Shown: positions 46,874 to 55,874, numbered from the stretch's first letter. The stretch is 64,000 nt of DNA from Sphingomonas sp. BK235 (GCF_004345855.1 NZ_SLXN01000003.1:1-64000); one strand, 5' to 3'. Made by a program: numbers and translations. Notes: a model not told the origin generated them from the sequence alone.

Positions 46874-47403
46874 CCTGGAAGCCCGGCGACAAGCCCGCCG
46901 CGACCGACTCGATGATCCGCGTCGACCAGGCGGGTGAGTTCGGCGCCATCCGCATCTACGCGGGGCAGCTCGCGATCATGGGCCAGCGCTCGCCGATGGC
47001 GCGCAAGATCTCGGCGATGGCCTTGCAGGAGGAGAAGCACCGCGCCTTCTTCGATCGCATGATCGTCGAGCGCGGCGTGCGGCCAACGCTGTTCCAGCCG
47101 TTCTGGGACGTCGCGGGCTTCGCGCTGGGCGCCGTCACCGCCGCGATCGGACCGGAGGCGGCGATGGCCTGCACCGCCGCGGTCGAGACCGAGATCGACA
47201 AACATTATGAGGAGCAGCTCGTCGCGCTGGGCGACAGCGACCCCGAATTGTCCGAGGCGATCCGCGAGTTCCAGGCCGAGGAGCTGGAGCACCGCGACAC
47301 CGCGCTGGCGCACGGCGCGGAGAATGCGCCGGCCTATCCGCTGATGTCGGCGATGATCCGGCTCGGCTGCCGGGTGGCGATCGCGACCGCCAAGAGGATC
47401 TGA
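46870..47403 (+). CDS. coq7: demethoxyubiquinone hydroxylase Coq7
   Basis: A 177-residue di-iron hydroxylase catalysing the last hydroxylation of ubiquinone synthesis. It carries the duplicated Glu and ExxH iron-ligand motifs: DQAGEFGAIRIYAGQ, LQEEKHRAFFD, ETEIDKHYEEQL and QAEELEHRDTA. The length fits bacterial Coq7. ATG 46870 overlaps the DsbB-like gene; that protein also needs quinone, which may explain the coupling. Confidence 0.95.
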   Translation: MTWKPGDKPAATDSMIRVDQAGEFGAIRIYAGQLAIMGQRSPMARKISAMALQEEKHRAFFDRMIVERGVRPTLFQPFWDVAGFALGAVTAAIGPEAAMACTAAVETEIDKHYEEQLVALGDSDPELSEAIREFQAEELEHRDTALAHGAENAPAYPLMSAMIRLGCRVAIATAKRI

Positions 47404-47414
47404 GAGGAAAGGTG

Positions 47415-47870
47415 ATGGTAGGACGGGTCTTCGCCGCGGCGCTGCTGCTGACCGCACCGGCGGCCGCACTGGCACAGAGCGGGCCGCCGTCGCCCGACGC
47501 GCCGCGCGTGCCGCGCACCACCGCGACCGAGGGTGTGTCGCGCAACGCGCCGGTCAACGGCGTGCTGGTGCTCTACGGCAACGAGCGTTGCCCCACCAAC
47601 GCCGACGGCGCCGAGGTCGTGGTCTGCACCCGCCGCCCCGCCGAGGAACAGTTCCGCATCCCCAAGGAGCTGCGCAACTTCGAGGTGACGCCCGAGAACC
47701 AGGCCTGGGCGGCCAAGGAAGCGGCGAACCAGGGCGTCGGAGTCGTCGGTGTCGGCAGCTGCTCCACGGTCGGCGCCGCGGGCGCGACCGGCTGCGTCGC
47801 GCAGAATGCGACGCGGTGGAAGCGCGAGCGCAGGGCGGCCACCAAGGCGGAGACGCCCGAGCTGCCCTGA
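47415..47870 (+). CDS. exported protein of unknown function
   Basis: A 151-residue protein with a signal peptide ending ALAQS. The mature part has four Cys (CPTNADGAEVVVC, then SCSTVGAAGATGC), likely two disulfides, and a middle segment EEQFRIPKELRNFEVTPENQAW. It resembles sphingomonad secreted proteins of unknown function. ATG 47415 follows AGAGGAAAGG; GTG 47412 is adjacent. Just downstream of coq7. Confidence 0.7.
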   Translation: MVGRVFAAALLLTAPAAALAQSGPPSPDAPRVPRTTATEGVSRNAPVNGVLVLYGNERCPTNADGAEVVVCTRRPAEEQFRIPKELRNFEVTPENQAWAAKEAANQGVGVVGVGSCSTVGAAGATGCVAQNATRWKRERRAATKAETPELP

Positions 47871-47895
47871 CGGGGGGCGCTGGCGCCGGTCCGGC

Positions 47896-48987
47896 TCAGC
47901 CGCCAGCGCCGATCCGGTTCTTGCCCGCATGTTTGGCGGCGTAGAGCGCGAGGTCGGCCTCGCCCAGCGCCGCGGCGGCCCCGGTGTCGCCGAGTTGCGC
48001 CACCCCGCCCGAGAAGGTCACCCGGTCGAACGCGATCCCGGTTTCCTGGTTGACCAGCGAGCGTGCCGCCAGCCGCTCGCGCGCGCGATCCAGCCGGGCC
48101 AGCGCGGCATCGGCGGTGGTGCCGCGGAACAGGCACGCGAACTCCTCGCCGCCGTGGCGCGCCACCAGCACGTCGCTGCCCAGCTCGCGCTGGAGGAAGG
48201 TGCCGACGAAGCGGAGCACCCGGTCCCCCGCGGGATGGCCGAAGCGGTCGTTGACCTGCTTGAAGTCGTCGATGTCGCACAGCGCCACCGTCGCCGGGGC
48301 GTCGCCATGGGCGAGCGCGCGCAGCGCCGCCTCGAACGCGCGGCGGTTGGGCAGGCCGGTCAGATGGTCGCGCTCGGCGGCGCGGCGCGCCTGGTGGAGG
48401 TCGCGGCGCAACGCGTCGGCCTCGCGCCGAGCGCGTTCGAGCTGCTGCTCGACGAGGCGGGTGGCGGTGATCGCGTCGCGCGTCAGCGCCACGACGCGCT
48501 CGATCGTCGCCCCGGGATCGTCGGCGAAGCGCGCGGCCTCGCCCTCCAGCGCAGTGCCGAACCGCTCCGCCGACTGGCGCGACGCGCCCGCGGCACCGAG
48601 GCAGTCGGCGATCCGGGCCTCCAGCGTCTCGGTCAGCCGCGCGATCGTGTCCGCGCCCAGATCGGTGGCGGCATGGCCCTCGGCGATCTTCGCCGCGGCG
48701 CCCTCGCTCAGCCGGCCCGAGTCGCGCACCGCCTCGGCCACCGCGGCGCTGGTGGCGACGTCCTCGCCCGAGAGGAAGGCGTGGACCAACCCATAGTTGC
48801 GCGGCGACGGCGCGAGCGCGCTGGCGAACAGCATCTCGCCGATCGAGTCGAACAGCCGGCGCCGCGCCGCGACGCGCGCGTCGGCGCGCTCGGCGCGCGA
48901 CGATCCGAGCCAGCCGAGCACCCGGCGCAGCGGCGGGGTAGGCGCCGCCGCGGGGCAGGCGCGCGTGTGATGGCTCGCCATCATCAT
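47896..48987 (-). CDS. GGDEF-domain diguanylate cyclase
   Basis: A 363-residue cytoplasmic protein. The N-terminal half is helical with no recognised sensor; a coiled coil (LVEQQLERARREADALRRDLHQARRAAE) leads to the GGDEF domain with DHLTGLPNRRAFEAAL, DIDDFKQVNDRFGH and RHGGEEF (near 277), the active-site signature of c-di-GMP synthesis. No inhibitory RxxD is evident five residues before. Its ATG at 48987 overlaps the stop of the HD-GYP gene, so synthesis and degradation enzymes of c-di-GMP are made together. Confidence 0.92.
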   Translation of the reverse strand: MMMASHHTRACPAAAPTPPLRRVLGWLGSSRAERADARVAARRRLFDSIGEMLFASALAPSPRNYGLVHAFLSGEDVATSAAVAEAVRDSGRLSEGAAAKIAEGHAATDLGADTIARLTETLEARIADCLGAAGASRQSAERFGTALEGEAARFADDPGATIERVVALTRDAITATRLVEQQLERARREADALRRDLHQARRAAERDHLTGLPNRRAFEAALRALAHGDAPATVALCDIDDFKQVNDRFGHPAGDRVLRFVGTFLQRELGSDVLVARHGGEEFACLFRGTTADAALARLDRARERLAARSLVNQETGIAFDRVTFSGGVAQLGDTGAAAALGEADLALYAAKHAGKNRIGAGG

Positions 48988-50237
48988 GCCGCTCGCGCGC
49001 ACGACGGCGTTCCCGCCGCAGCGGCGTCCGCGTCGACCAGCCGTTCGCGCAGCGCGTCCCAGTCCGCGCCGAACCAATAGCCGCCGCGCTCGCCGCACAG
49101 GATCGGGTCGCCCGCGGCGTCGGTGGTGCGGTCGTGCGGGGCGAGCCGCTGTTGCGTGGGCACGTCGAAGAAGGCGCGCACCGGTGGCGCGGTGGGGTCG
49201 TCGGCATTGGTGCCGAGCACCAGTGCGAGCAGGTTCGAGCGCAACCGCACCAGCGCCCCGGGCGGGTGGATGCCGATATGATCGATGAAGCTCGCCAGCA
49301 GCTCGGGGTCGAAATGCCCCTCCCAGGAGAGCATCCGCGCGAGCGCGTCGCCGGGCAGCCACGGCTTCTTGTAGGGGCGCACCGAGGTGACCGCGTCATA
49401 GACGTCGCACACGGCCGCCATGCGCGCGGCGAGGCTGAGGTCGGCGCCGCTCAGTCCGTACGGATAGCCGCGACCGTCGACGCGCTCGTGATGGTGCAGG
49501 CAGACGTCGCGCACCACCTCGGGCACCGCACCCGCGAGCAGCAGCCGGTGCCCCTTCTCGGGGTGATGCCGCACCACCGCCAGCTCGGCGGGATCCAGCC
49601 GGTCGCTCTTCTCGAGCACCGCGCTGGGCACCGCCATCTTGCCGATGTCGTGGAGCAATCCCGCGAGCCCGAGGTCGCGCAGCCCCTCCTCGGGGAGGCC
49701 GAGATGACGCCCGAAGCCGATCAACAGCGCGCCCACCGCGAGCGAGTGGAGCCAGGTATATTCGTCCTTGCTGCGCAGCCGGGTGACCGTGATGAGCGCG
49801 GTGGCGTCGCGGGCCACCGAGTCGGCGATCGCCTCGGCCAGCGGGTGGAGCGCGTCCGTGTCGACCGCATGGCCCATCCGCGCGTCGGCGAACATCTGCA
49901 TCATCGCGGCGCGCGACTGTTCCACCAGCGCGCGCGCGCGGTCCAGCTCGGACAGCGCGCGGCGGCGGACGCGGCGCGCCGGGGCGGCGGGCTGCTCGGT
50001 GGCGGGCGGGGTGTCGACGGCGGCGGGTGGCGCCACGCGTGGCGTGACGAGCGGACCGACGCCCTTGTCGGTGTCGATCACGATCTCGGCCACGCCGCTG
50101 TCGATCAGTTTGGCGACGTCGCGCGCATCGGCGAGCACGAGCTGCTTGCGCCAGAACGGGCTCGCGATCCATCCGCCCGCCACCGCGTGGACGTACATTC
50201 CCGGACGCGCCGCACTCGTCTTGATCGTTACCAGCAC
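48984..50237 (-). CDS. HD-GYP c-di-GMP phosphodiesterase
   Basis: A 417-residue protein. Residues 1-110 are a DUF3391-like N-terminal domain (IKTSAARPGMYVHAVAGGWIASPFW); the HD-GYP domain covers about 150-335 with LLHDIGKMAVP (His-Asp near 195), HHPEKGH, HHHERVDGRGYPYGLSG, and DVYDAVTS. It would hydrolyse c-di-GMP. The extra C-terminal 80 residues are unassigned. It starts with GTG 50237 and is divergent from the oxidase operon across a 133-bp gap. Confidence 0.92.
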   Translation of the reverse strand: MLVTIKTSAARPGMYVHAVAGGWIASPFWRKQLVLADARDVAKLIDSGVAEIVIDTDKGVGPLVTPRVAPPAAVDTPPATEQPAAPARRVRRRALSELDRARALVEQSRAAMMQMFADARMGHAVDTDALHPLAEAIADSVARDATALITVTRLRSKDEYTWLHSLAVGALLIGFGRHLGLPEEGLRDLGLAGLLHDIGKMAVPSAVLEKSDRLDPAELAVVRHHPEKGHRLLLAGAVPEVVRDVCLHHHERVDGRGYPYGLSGADLSLAARMAAVCDVYDAVTSVRPYKKPWLPGDALARMLSWEGHFDPELLASFIDHIGIHPPGALVRLRSNLLALVLGTNADDPTAPPVRAFFDVPTQQRLAPHDRTTDAAGDPILCGERGGYWFGADWDALRERLVDADAAAAGTPSCARAA

Positions 50238-50293
50238 CGCCCGACCAGCCCCCCGACTTGGCGTCCCCCGTCAGGCGCTATGCGACAGCGAGT

Positions 50294-50303
50294 CTAAATT
50301 TAG
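50294..50303. promoter_or_regulatory. AT-rich palindrome in divergent promoter region
   Basis: CTAAATTTAG is a perfect 10-bp palindrome in otherwise GC-rich DNA between the HD-GYP gene and the oxidase operon. It probably belongs to a promoter or regulator site; the factor is unknown. Confidence 0.3.
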
Positions 50304-50370
50304 CTTTAGCGCCGGGGCCGGCCGGGCGGTTCAGCAACAAATCGTCGCCGCCGCGTCAGGAACAAAGCCC

Positions 50371-51324
50371 GTGTCGGAACCTTATCGTTGGAAAGGGGGC
50401 GACATCATCGGATCGGGGCGGCAATCCGCATTCACCACATTCGGCACGGAGGCCGCGTGGCTCGCCGGGCTGACGGGCTGGATGGTGCTCGGCGCGGTGG
50501 CGATCGCGCTGGCGCTCGCCGCGCTGATGGTCGCCGCGTCGCGCTCGCGCGAGGGCGCGCTGACGCACCGGCAGGGGATGCGGCTGGTGCTGTGGGCGGG
50601 CGGCATCGTGCCGAGCGTCGTGCTGCTCGCGCTGCTGATCGCGACGCTGCCCGCGATGCGCCCGATCCGCGCCGCGCGGGATGACCTGCGCGTCACCGTC
50701 ACCGGCGAGCAATTCTGGTGGCGCATGGCCTATCGGCCCGCCGGCGCCGCGGCGGTGACCTCGGCCAACGAGCTGCGCCTGCCGGTCGGGCGCGACGTCG
50801 TGCTCGCGCTCGAGGGCGGCGACGTGCTCCACAGCTTCTGGGTGCCCGGGCTCGCCGGCAAGATGGACATGGTGCCGGGGCGGACCAACACGCTCGTCGT
50901 CCACGCCACGCGCGCCGGGCGCTTCCGCGGGCAATGTGCCGAGTTCTGCGGGCTGAGCCACGCGCTGATGGCGTTCGACGTGGTGGCGATGGAACCCGCC
51001 GCCTTCGACGCCTGGCTCGCTGCCGAGCGCCGCCCGGTCACCACCGCCGCTTCGACGGGTGCGCGGCTGTTCGACGCCCACGGCTGCGGCGGCTGCCACG
51101 CGGTGCGCGGCACCGGCGCGGCGGGCGCGATCGGGCCGGATCTCACCCATCTCGGCGCGCGGGCGAGCATGGCGGCGGGGATCCAGCCGCTCACCACCGC
51201 CAACCTCGTCCGCTTCATCCGCGACGCGCCCGCGGTGAAGCCCGGCGCGCGCATGCCCGCTTACCCGCAGATGTCCGCCGCCGACGCCACCGCGATCGCG
51301 CGCTGGCTGGAGACGAACCGATGA
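50371..51324 (+). CDS. ctaC: cytochrome c oxidase subunit II with fused cytochrome c
   Basis: A 317-residue caa3-type subunit II. Two N-terminal helices (LAGLTGWMVLGAVAIALALAAL and WAGGIVPSVVLLALLIATL), then the cupredoxin domain with DVLHSFWVPGLAGKMDMVPG and the CuA loop GQCAEFCGLSHALM, where both Cys, Glu, His and Met are present. The C-terminal 90 residues are a cytochrome c domain with CGGCH. It receives electrons from the soluble chain and passes them to subunit I. GTG 50371 with AGGAA upstream is chosen; the start is less certain. Its stop overlaps subunit I (ATGA). Confidence 0.93.
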   Translation: MSEPYRWKGGDIIGSGRQSAFTTFGTEAAWLAGLTGWMVLGAVAIALALAALMVAASRSREGALTHRQGMRLVLWAGGIVPSVVLLALLIATLPAMRPIRAARDDLRVTVTGEQFWWRMAYRPAGAAAVTSANELRLPVGRDVVLALEGGDVLHSFWVPGLAGKMDMVPGRTNTLVVHATRAGRFRGQCAEFCGLSHALMAFDVVAMEPAAFDAWLAAERRPVTTAASTGARLFDAHGCGGCHAVRGTGAAGAIGPDLTHLGARASMAAGIQPLTTANLVRFIRDAPAVKPGARMPAYPQMSAADATAIARWLETNR

Positions 51325-53846
51325 GCCTCCACGCGCAGGACGATCCCGCGCTGCGCGCGGCGCAGGAGGAACGGCTGCGCGCCGTCTGGGCGCCGCCCAA
51401 GGGCCTGTTCCTGCGCTGGACCGACACCAACAACAACCAGGTCGGCGTGTGGTACACGCTGACCGCCTTCGGCTTCATGCTGTTCGCGGGCGTGCTCGCG
51501 CTGATCATGCGCGTGCAGCTGGCGCAGCCGGGCAACGAGCTGGTCACGCCGTCGACCTTCAACCAGCTGTTCACGCTGCACGGCTCGATGATGATGTTCC
51601 TGTTCGCGGTGCCGATGTTCGAGGCGGTCTCGATCATCCTGCTGCCGCAGCTGCTCGGCGCCCGCGACCTGCCGTTCCCGCGGCTCAGCGCGTTCGGCTA
51701 TTGGAGTTTCCTGATCGGCGGCGTCTTCGTCTCGGGCTCCATCTTCTTCGACGCCGCGCCCGACGGCGGCTGGTTCATGTACCCGCCCTTCACCACGCGC
51801 ACCGACCTCAGCGGGCTCGGCGCGGACATTTGGATGCTGGGGCTGAGCTTCATCGAGGTGTCGTCGGTCGCCGCCGCGGTCGAGCTGATCACCGGCGTGC
51901 TCAAATGTCGCCCGCCGGGCATGCGGCTCAACCTGATGCCGCTCTACGCCTGGTACATCCTGGTCGTCGCGGTGATGATCCTGTTCGCCTTCCCGCCGCT
52001 GATCGCGGGCGACGTGCTGTTCGAGCTGGAGCGGCTGCTCGGCTGGCCCTTCTTCGACGCGGCCAAGGGCGGCGACCCGATCCTGTGGCAGCACCTGTTC
52101 TGGATCTTCGGCCACCCCGAGGTCTATATCGTCTTCCTGCCCTCGATCGCGCTGTTCGCGATGATCGTGCCGACCTTCGCGCGGCGCCACCTGCTGGGCT
52201 ATCCCTGGATCGTGCTCGCCGCGGTGGGTACGGCGTTCCTCAGCTTCGGGCTGTGGGTGCACCATATGTTCACCACCGGGCTGCCCAAGATCAGCCTGGC
52301 CTTTTTCTCCGCCGCGTCGGAGGCGGTGGCGATCCCGACCGGCATCCAGATCTTCGCCTTCATCGCCACGCTCTGGGCCGGGCGCGTGACCTGGTCGACG
52401 CCGCTGCTCTACGTGACGGGCTCGATCGCGATCTTCGTGATCGGTGGGCTGACCGGGGTGATGGTGGCGATCGCGCCGTTCGACTGGCAGGCGCACGACA
52501 CCTATTTCATCGTCGCGCACCTCCACTACGTGCTGATCGGCGGCACGCTGATCCCGCTGTTCGGCGGGCTGTATTATTACTGGCCGCTGATCACGGGGAA
52601 GAAGCTGTCCGACCGGATCGGGCGCGCCGCCTTTTGGCTGCTGTTCGGCGGCGCCAACCTCACCTTCTTCCCGATGCATTTCTCCGGGCTGATGGGCATG
52701 CCGCGGCGCGTGTTCACCTATCCGGAGGAGCTCGGCATCGGCGGGCTCAATCTCGCCTCGACGATCGGCTCCTGGGTCTTCGCCGCGGGCGTGCTGCTGG
52801 TGTGCGTCGACCTCGCGCTGAGCCCGCGCCGCGCCAAGTCGCCGCGCAATCCCTGGGCCGCGGGCACGCTCGAGTGGCTCGCCCATCCCGACGACGAGGA
52901 TTGGGGCATCCGCTCGATCCCGCTGATCGAGAGCCGCTACCCGATCTGGGACCAGAAGGATTTCGTGGCCAAGGTCGACGAGGGCCGCTTCTTCCTGCCC
53001 GACGCGGAAGAGGGGCGGCGCGAGACGATCGTCACCAGCGTGCTCGACGCGCGGCCGGTGCAGGTGCTGCGGCTCGGCGGGCCCAGCGTGGTGCCGATGC
53101 TCACCGCGATCGCGCTGGGCAGCGTCTTCATCCTGACGACCTACCATCTCTACTGGGCCGCGCTGGTCGGGGCGGTGGTGACGCTGGCGCTGGTGCTCTA
53201 CTGGCTGTGGACCGGCACCGCCGAGATCCCGGAGAAGGACTGCAAGCCGATCGGGCACGGCATCGACCTGCCGCTCTATATTTCGGGCGCGTCGGCGAGC
53301 GGCTGGTGGGCGATGTTCATCACGATGATGGCCGATGCCACCGCCTTCTCGGGGCTGGTGTTCGGCTATTACTTCTTCTGGACGCGGCACGAGGACTTCC
53401 CGCCGAGCGGCCCGGGCATGGACGGGCCGGGCAGCTTCTGGCCGATGCTGGCGATGGCGGTGATGCTGGCGAGCTGGGCGCTGACGGTCGCCGCGCGCGC
53501 GCTCAACCGGCGCGAGGCGGTCGGCGCCGCGCGCGCGGCGCTGGCGACGGCGGCGCTGCTGTCGCTCGGCGCGATCGGCGCGGGGCTGGCGGGGCCGTGG
53601 CTGAGCGGCCTCCAGCCCGAGCTCCACGTCTATCCCGCGATCGTGTGGACGCTGGCGATCTGGACGACGGCGCATTGCGGCGTCGGCGCGATCATGCAGC
53701 TCTACACGCTGGCACGGAGTCTCGCTGGGCGGATGACGCCGCGCCACGACGCCGACCTGCGCAACATCACCGTCTACCAGCATTTCATGGCGCTGACCGC
53801 GGTGGTGACTTACGCCACGATCGGCCTGTTCCCGGGGGCGGCATGA
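51321..53846 (+). CDS. ctaD: cytochrome c oxidase subunit I-III fusion
   Basis: An 841-residue fusion of the catalytic subunit I (about 1-570) and subunit III (about 630-841). Subunit I has the haem a His in LHGSMMMFLF, the CuB site GHPEVY with cross-linking Tyr and D-channel Glu, HHMF, and HLHYVL. ARDLPFPRL preserves the D-channel Asp. The segment that usually reads PTGVK or PTGIK reads PTGIQ, so the K-channel Lys appears to be Gln. Subunit III follows with WAMFITMMADATAFSGLVFGYYFFWTRH. Reduces oxygen and pumps protons. Coupled on both sides by ATGA overlaps. Confidence 0.95.
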   Translation: MSLHAQDDPALRAAQEERLRAVWAPPKGLFLRWTDTNNNQVGVWYTLTAFGFMLFAGVLALIMRVQLAQPGNELVTPSTFNQLFTLHGSMMMFLFAVPMFEAVSIILLPQLLGARDLPFPRLSAFGYWSFLIGGVFVSGSIFFDAAPDGGWFMYPPFTTRTDLSGLGADIWMLGLSFIEVSSVAAAVELITGVLKCRPPGMRLNLMPLYAWYILVVAVMILFAFPPLIAGDVLFELERLLGWPFFDAAKGGDPILWQHLFWIFGHPEVYIVFLPSIALFAMIVPTFARRHLLGYPWIVLAAVGTAFLSFGLWVHHMFTTGLPKISLAFFSAASEAVAIPTGIQIFAFIATLWAGRVTWSTPLLYVTGSIAIFVIGGLTGVMVAIAPFDWQAHDTYFIVAHLHYVLIGGTLIPLFGGLYYYWPLITGKKLSDRIGRAAFWLLFGGANLTFFPMHFSGLMGMPRRVFTYPEELGIGGLNLASTIGSWVFAAGVLLVCVDLALSPRRAKSPRNPWAAGTLEWLAHPDDEDWGIRSIPLIESRYPIWDQKDFVAKVDEGRFFLPDAEEGRRETIVTSVLDARPVQVLRLGGPSVVPMLTAIALGSVFILTTYHLYWAALVGAVVTLALVLYWLWTGTAEIPEKDCKPIGHGIDLPLYISGASASGWWAMFITMMADATAFSGLVFGYYFFWTRHEDFPPSGPGMDGPGSFWPMLAMAVMLASWALTVAARALNRREAVGAARAALATAALLSLGAIGAGLAGPWLSGLQPELHVYPAIVWTLAIWTTAHCGVGAIMQLYTLARSLAGRMTPRHDADLRNITVYQHFMALTAVVTYATIGLFPGAA

Positions 53847-54244
53847 AGGAGGACGCCCCCCGCGGCCGGCAGCGCCTGGGCGAGCGTATCCGCGGGCTGC
53901 GAGTCACGCTGTGGACGCTGATCGTGCCGCCGACCGTCTGGGCGGTGCATTTCCTGTTCTGCTACCTCTGGGTGGCGGTGAGCTGTGCCAAGCTCGGTGC
54001 CTTCCCGCGCTTCCCGGCCGCCTTCGTGGTCGGCACGGGGGCGGCACTGGCGATCATCCTCGCCTCGGGCTGGATTGCCTGGGTGCAGTCGCGCACGCCG
54101 GGGGACGACCCGCCGCATGACGAGGGCACCGACATCGACCGGCTGCGTTTCCTCGCCACCGCGACGTTGCTGCTCGCCGGGCTGAGCTTCGTCGCGGTGC
54201 TCTTCACCGCCGCGCCCGCGCTGCTGCTGACGGACTGCCGATGA
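53843..54244 (+). CDS. small membrane protein of the oxidase operon
   Basis: A 133-residue protein with three predicted helices (VTLWTLIVPPTVWAVHFLF, AAFVVGTGAALAIILASGW, ATATLLLAGLSFVAVLFTA). Not a family I can name; position and coupled overlaps with the I-III fusion and CtaG suggest a small subunit or assembly aid of the oxidase. Confidence 0.75.
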   Translation: MKEDAPRGRQRLGERIRGLRVTLWTLIVPPTVWAVHFLFCYLWVAVSCAKLGAFPRFPAAFVVGTGAALAIILASGWIAWVQSRTPGDDPPHDEGTDIDRLRFLATATLLLAGLSFVAVLFTAAPALLLTDCR

Positions 54245-54801
54245 GAGCCGCGCCCGGCCTGACGCTCGCGCTCGGCGCCACCGCGCTCGCCTTCACCGGG
54301 CTCGGCATGACCGGGCATATGGCGGCGCACATGGGCGCGGTCGCGGTCGCCGCGCCCGCGCTCGCCGCCGCGCTGCCGCGGCGTCCGCGAAGCGTGGGAG
54401 CGCCGCTGCTCTGGGCGATGGTGGAGTTCGCGATCGTCTGGGCGTGGCACTTTCCCGCGCTGCGCGCGCTCGCCGATGCCCACGCCGCCGTCGCGCTGGC
54501 CGAGCAGGCGCTGTTCCTCGCCGCGGGCGTGGCGCTGTGGCGCGCCGCGCTGGCGCAGGCCGCGGCGGGGGCGGCGGCGCTGCTGCTCACCTCGATGCAC
54601 ATGACGCTGCTGGGCGCGCTGATCGGGCTGGCGCCGCGCCCGCTCTACGCGATGATGGCGATGCACCCCGCGCCGGGGCTGGACGCGCTGGCCGACCAGC
54701 AGCTCGGCGGCGTGGTGATGCTGGTGGTGGGCGGCGCGAGCTACTGCCTTGGCGGGCTGTGGCTGCTCGCCACCCTCTTGCGGGAGCCGCGCGCGGCATG
54801 A
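54241..54801 (+). CDS. ctaG: caa3-type oxidase assembly factor CtaG
   Basis: A 186-residue multi-helix membrane protein of the caa3_CtaG family, involved in oxidase assembly and copper delivery. Conserved His/Met groups: MTGHMAAHM, VWAWHFPAL, LLTSMHMTLLGALIGLAPRPLY, and DQQLGGVVMLVVGGASY. Shorter than the Bacillus CtaG, as in other alphaproteobacteria. ATG 54241 overlaps the previous stop; its own stop overlaps the cytochrome gene. Confidence 0.88.
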   Translation: MRAAPGLTLALGATALAFTGLGMTGHMAAHMGAVAVAAPALAAALPRRPRSVGAPLLWAMVEFAIVWAWHFPALRALADAHAAVALAEQALFLAAGVALWRAALAQAAAGAAALLLTSMHMTLLGALIGLAPRPLYAMMAMHPAPGLDALADQQLGGVVMLVVGGASYCLGGLWLLATLLREPRAA

Positions 54802-55853
54802 CGATCCGGGTGACCTGGAAGCGGCTGGTCGCCGCGCTGGCGACGCTGGCGGCGGCAGGGTTGCTGTTCGCCTGGTCGGGCATCTTCAACATCGCCGCCT
54901 CGTCGGGTCATTGGGCGGTGACCGAGTGGTTCCTCCACTGGACGATGCGCAATTCGGTCAAGACGCACAGCTTCTTCGACTCGCCCAGGGACCCGATCGC
55001 GCATGACGGCGCGATGGTGAGCGCGGCGGGCCATTTCGCGGCGGCCTGCGCGACCTGCCACGGCGCGCCGGGCCAGCGCCCCTCGCCGGTGATGCAGCAG
55101 GCGATGCCACCCGCCCCCGACCTGTCGGTCAACGCGAAGCAATGGACCGACAAGCAGCTGTTCTACATCCTGCGCCACGGCGTCAAATATAGCGGCATGC
55201 CGGCGTGGGGCGGGAAAGGGCGCGACGACGAGATCCGCCGCATGGTCGCCTTCGTGCGGCGGCTGCCGGTGATGTCGGCGGCCGAGTACCGCCTGCTCAG
55301 CGGCGGCGCGACCGGCGCGGGGACCACCGACGCGCGCGCGCTCGCCGGCGCGACGCTGGCGGGCTGCGTCGCCTGCCACGGCGCGGACGGGCGCGGGCGC
55401 GGCCAGCCCGACATTCCCGTGCTCGGCGGACAGCGCGCCGGCTACCTCGAGGCGGCGCTGGCGGCCTATGCCGACGGGCGGCGGCAGAGCGCGGTGATGG
55501 CCAACGCCGCCGTGGTGCTCACGCCCGCGCAGCGCCGCGCGCTGGTGGCGCATTTCGCGGCGCTGCCGGGGCTGGGCGCGGCACCGGGGCGCGACGCGCG
55601 CGCGCGGCTGATCGTCGAGCGCGGGTTGCCCGAGCGCCAGCTGCCGGCCTGCGCGAGCTGCCACGCGCGGGGCAAGCCGCAGCCGGTGCTCGCGGGCCAG
55701 CGCGCGGTGTATCTCGCCGAGCGGCTGCGGCACTGGCGCGGCGACGAGAAGATCGTCGACGCGCGCCAGCCGCAGCAGGTGATGCCAGTGATCGCGCGGC
55801 GTCTCCCCGAGGAGATGATCGAGCCGCTCGCGCGCTATCTGGCGGGAGAGTGA
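54798..55853 (+). CDS. tri-haem membrane-anchored cytochrome c
   Basis: A 351-residue protein: one N-terminal helix (RLVAALATLAAAGLLFAWSG), then three c-type haem sites, CATCH, CVACH and CASCH, in domains of roughly 100 residues. The first domain also has HGVKYSGMPAWG and the second QPDIPVLGGQRAGYLEAAL. The arrangement resembles cytochrome subunits that feed terminal oxidases or alcohol dehydrogenase complexes. As the last gene of the oxidase operon it may carry electrons to the CuA/cytochrome subunit. Confidence 0.88.
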   Translation: MTIRVTWKRLVAALATLAAAGLLFAWSGIFNIAASSGHWAVTEWFLHWTMRNSVKTHSFFDSPRDPIAHDGAMVSAAGHFAAACATCHGAPGQRPSPVMQQAMPPAPDLSVNAKQWTDKQLFYILRHGVKYSGMPAWGGKGRDDEIRRMVAFVRRLPVMSAAEYRLLSGGATGAGTTDARALAGATLAGCVACHGADGRGRGQPDIPVLGGQRAGYLEAALAAYADGRRQSAVMANAAVVLTPAQRRALVAHFAALPGLGAAPGRDARARLIVERGLPERQLPACASCHARGKPQPVLAGQRAVYLAERLRHWRGDEKIVDARQPQQVMPVIARRLPEEMIEPLARYLAGE

Positions 55854-55874
55854 GGCGGGCGCTTTGCCGACGCC

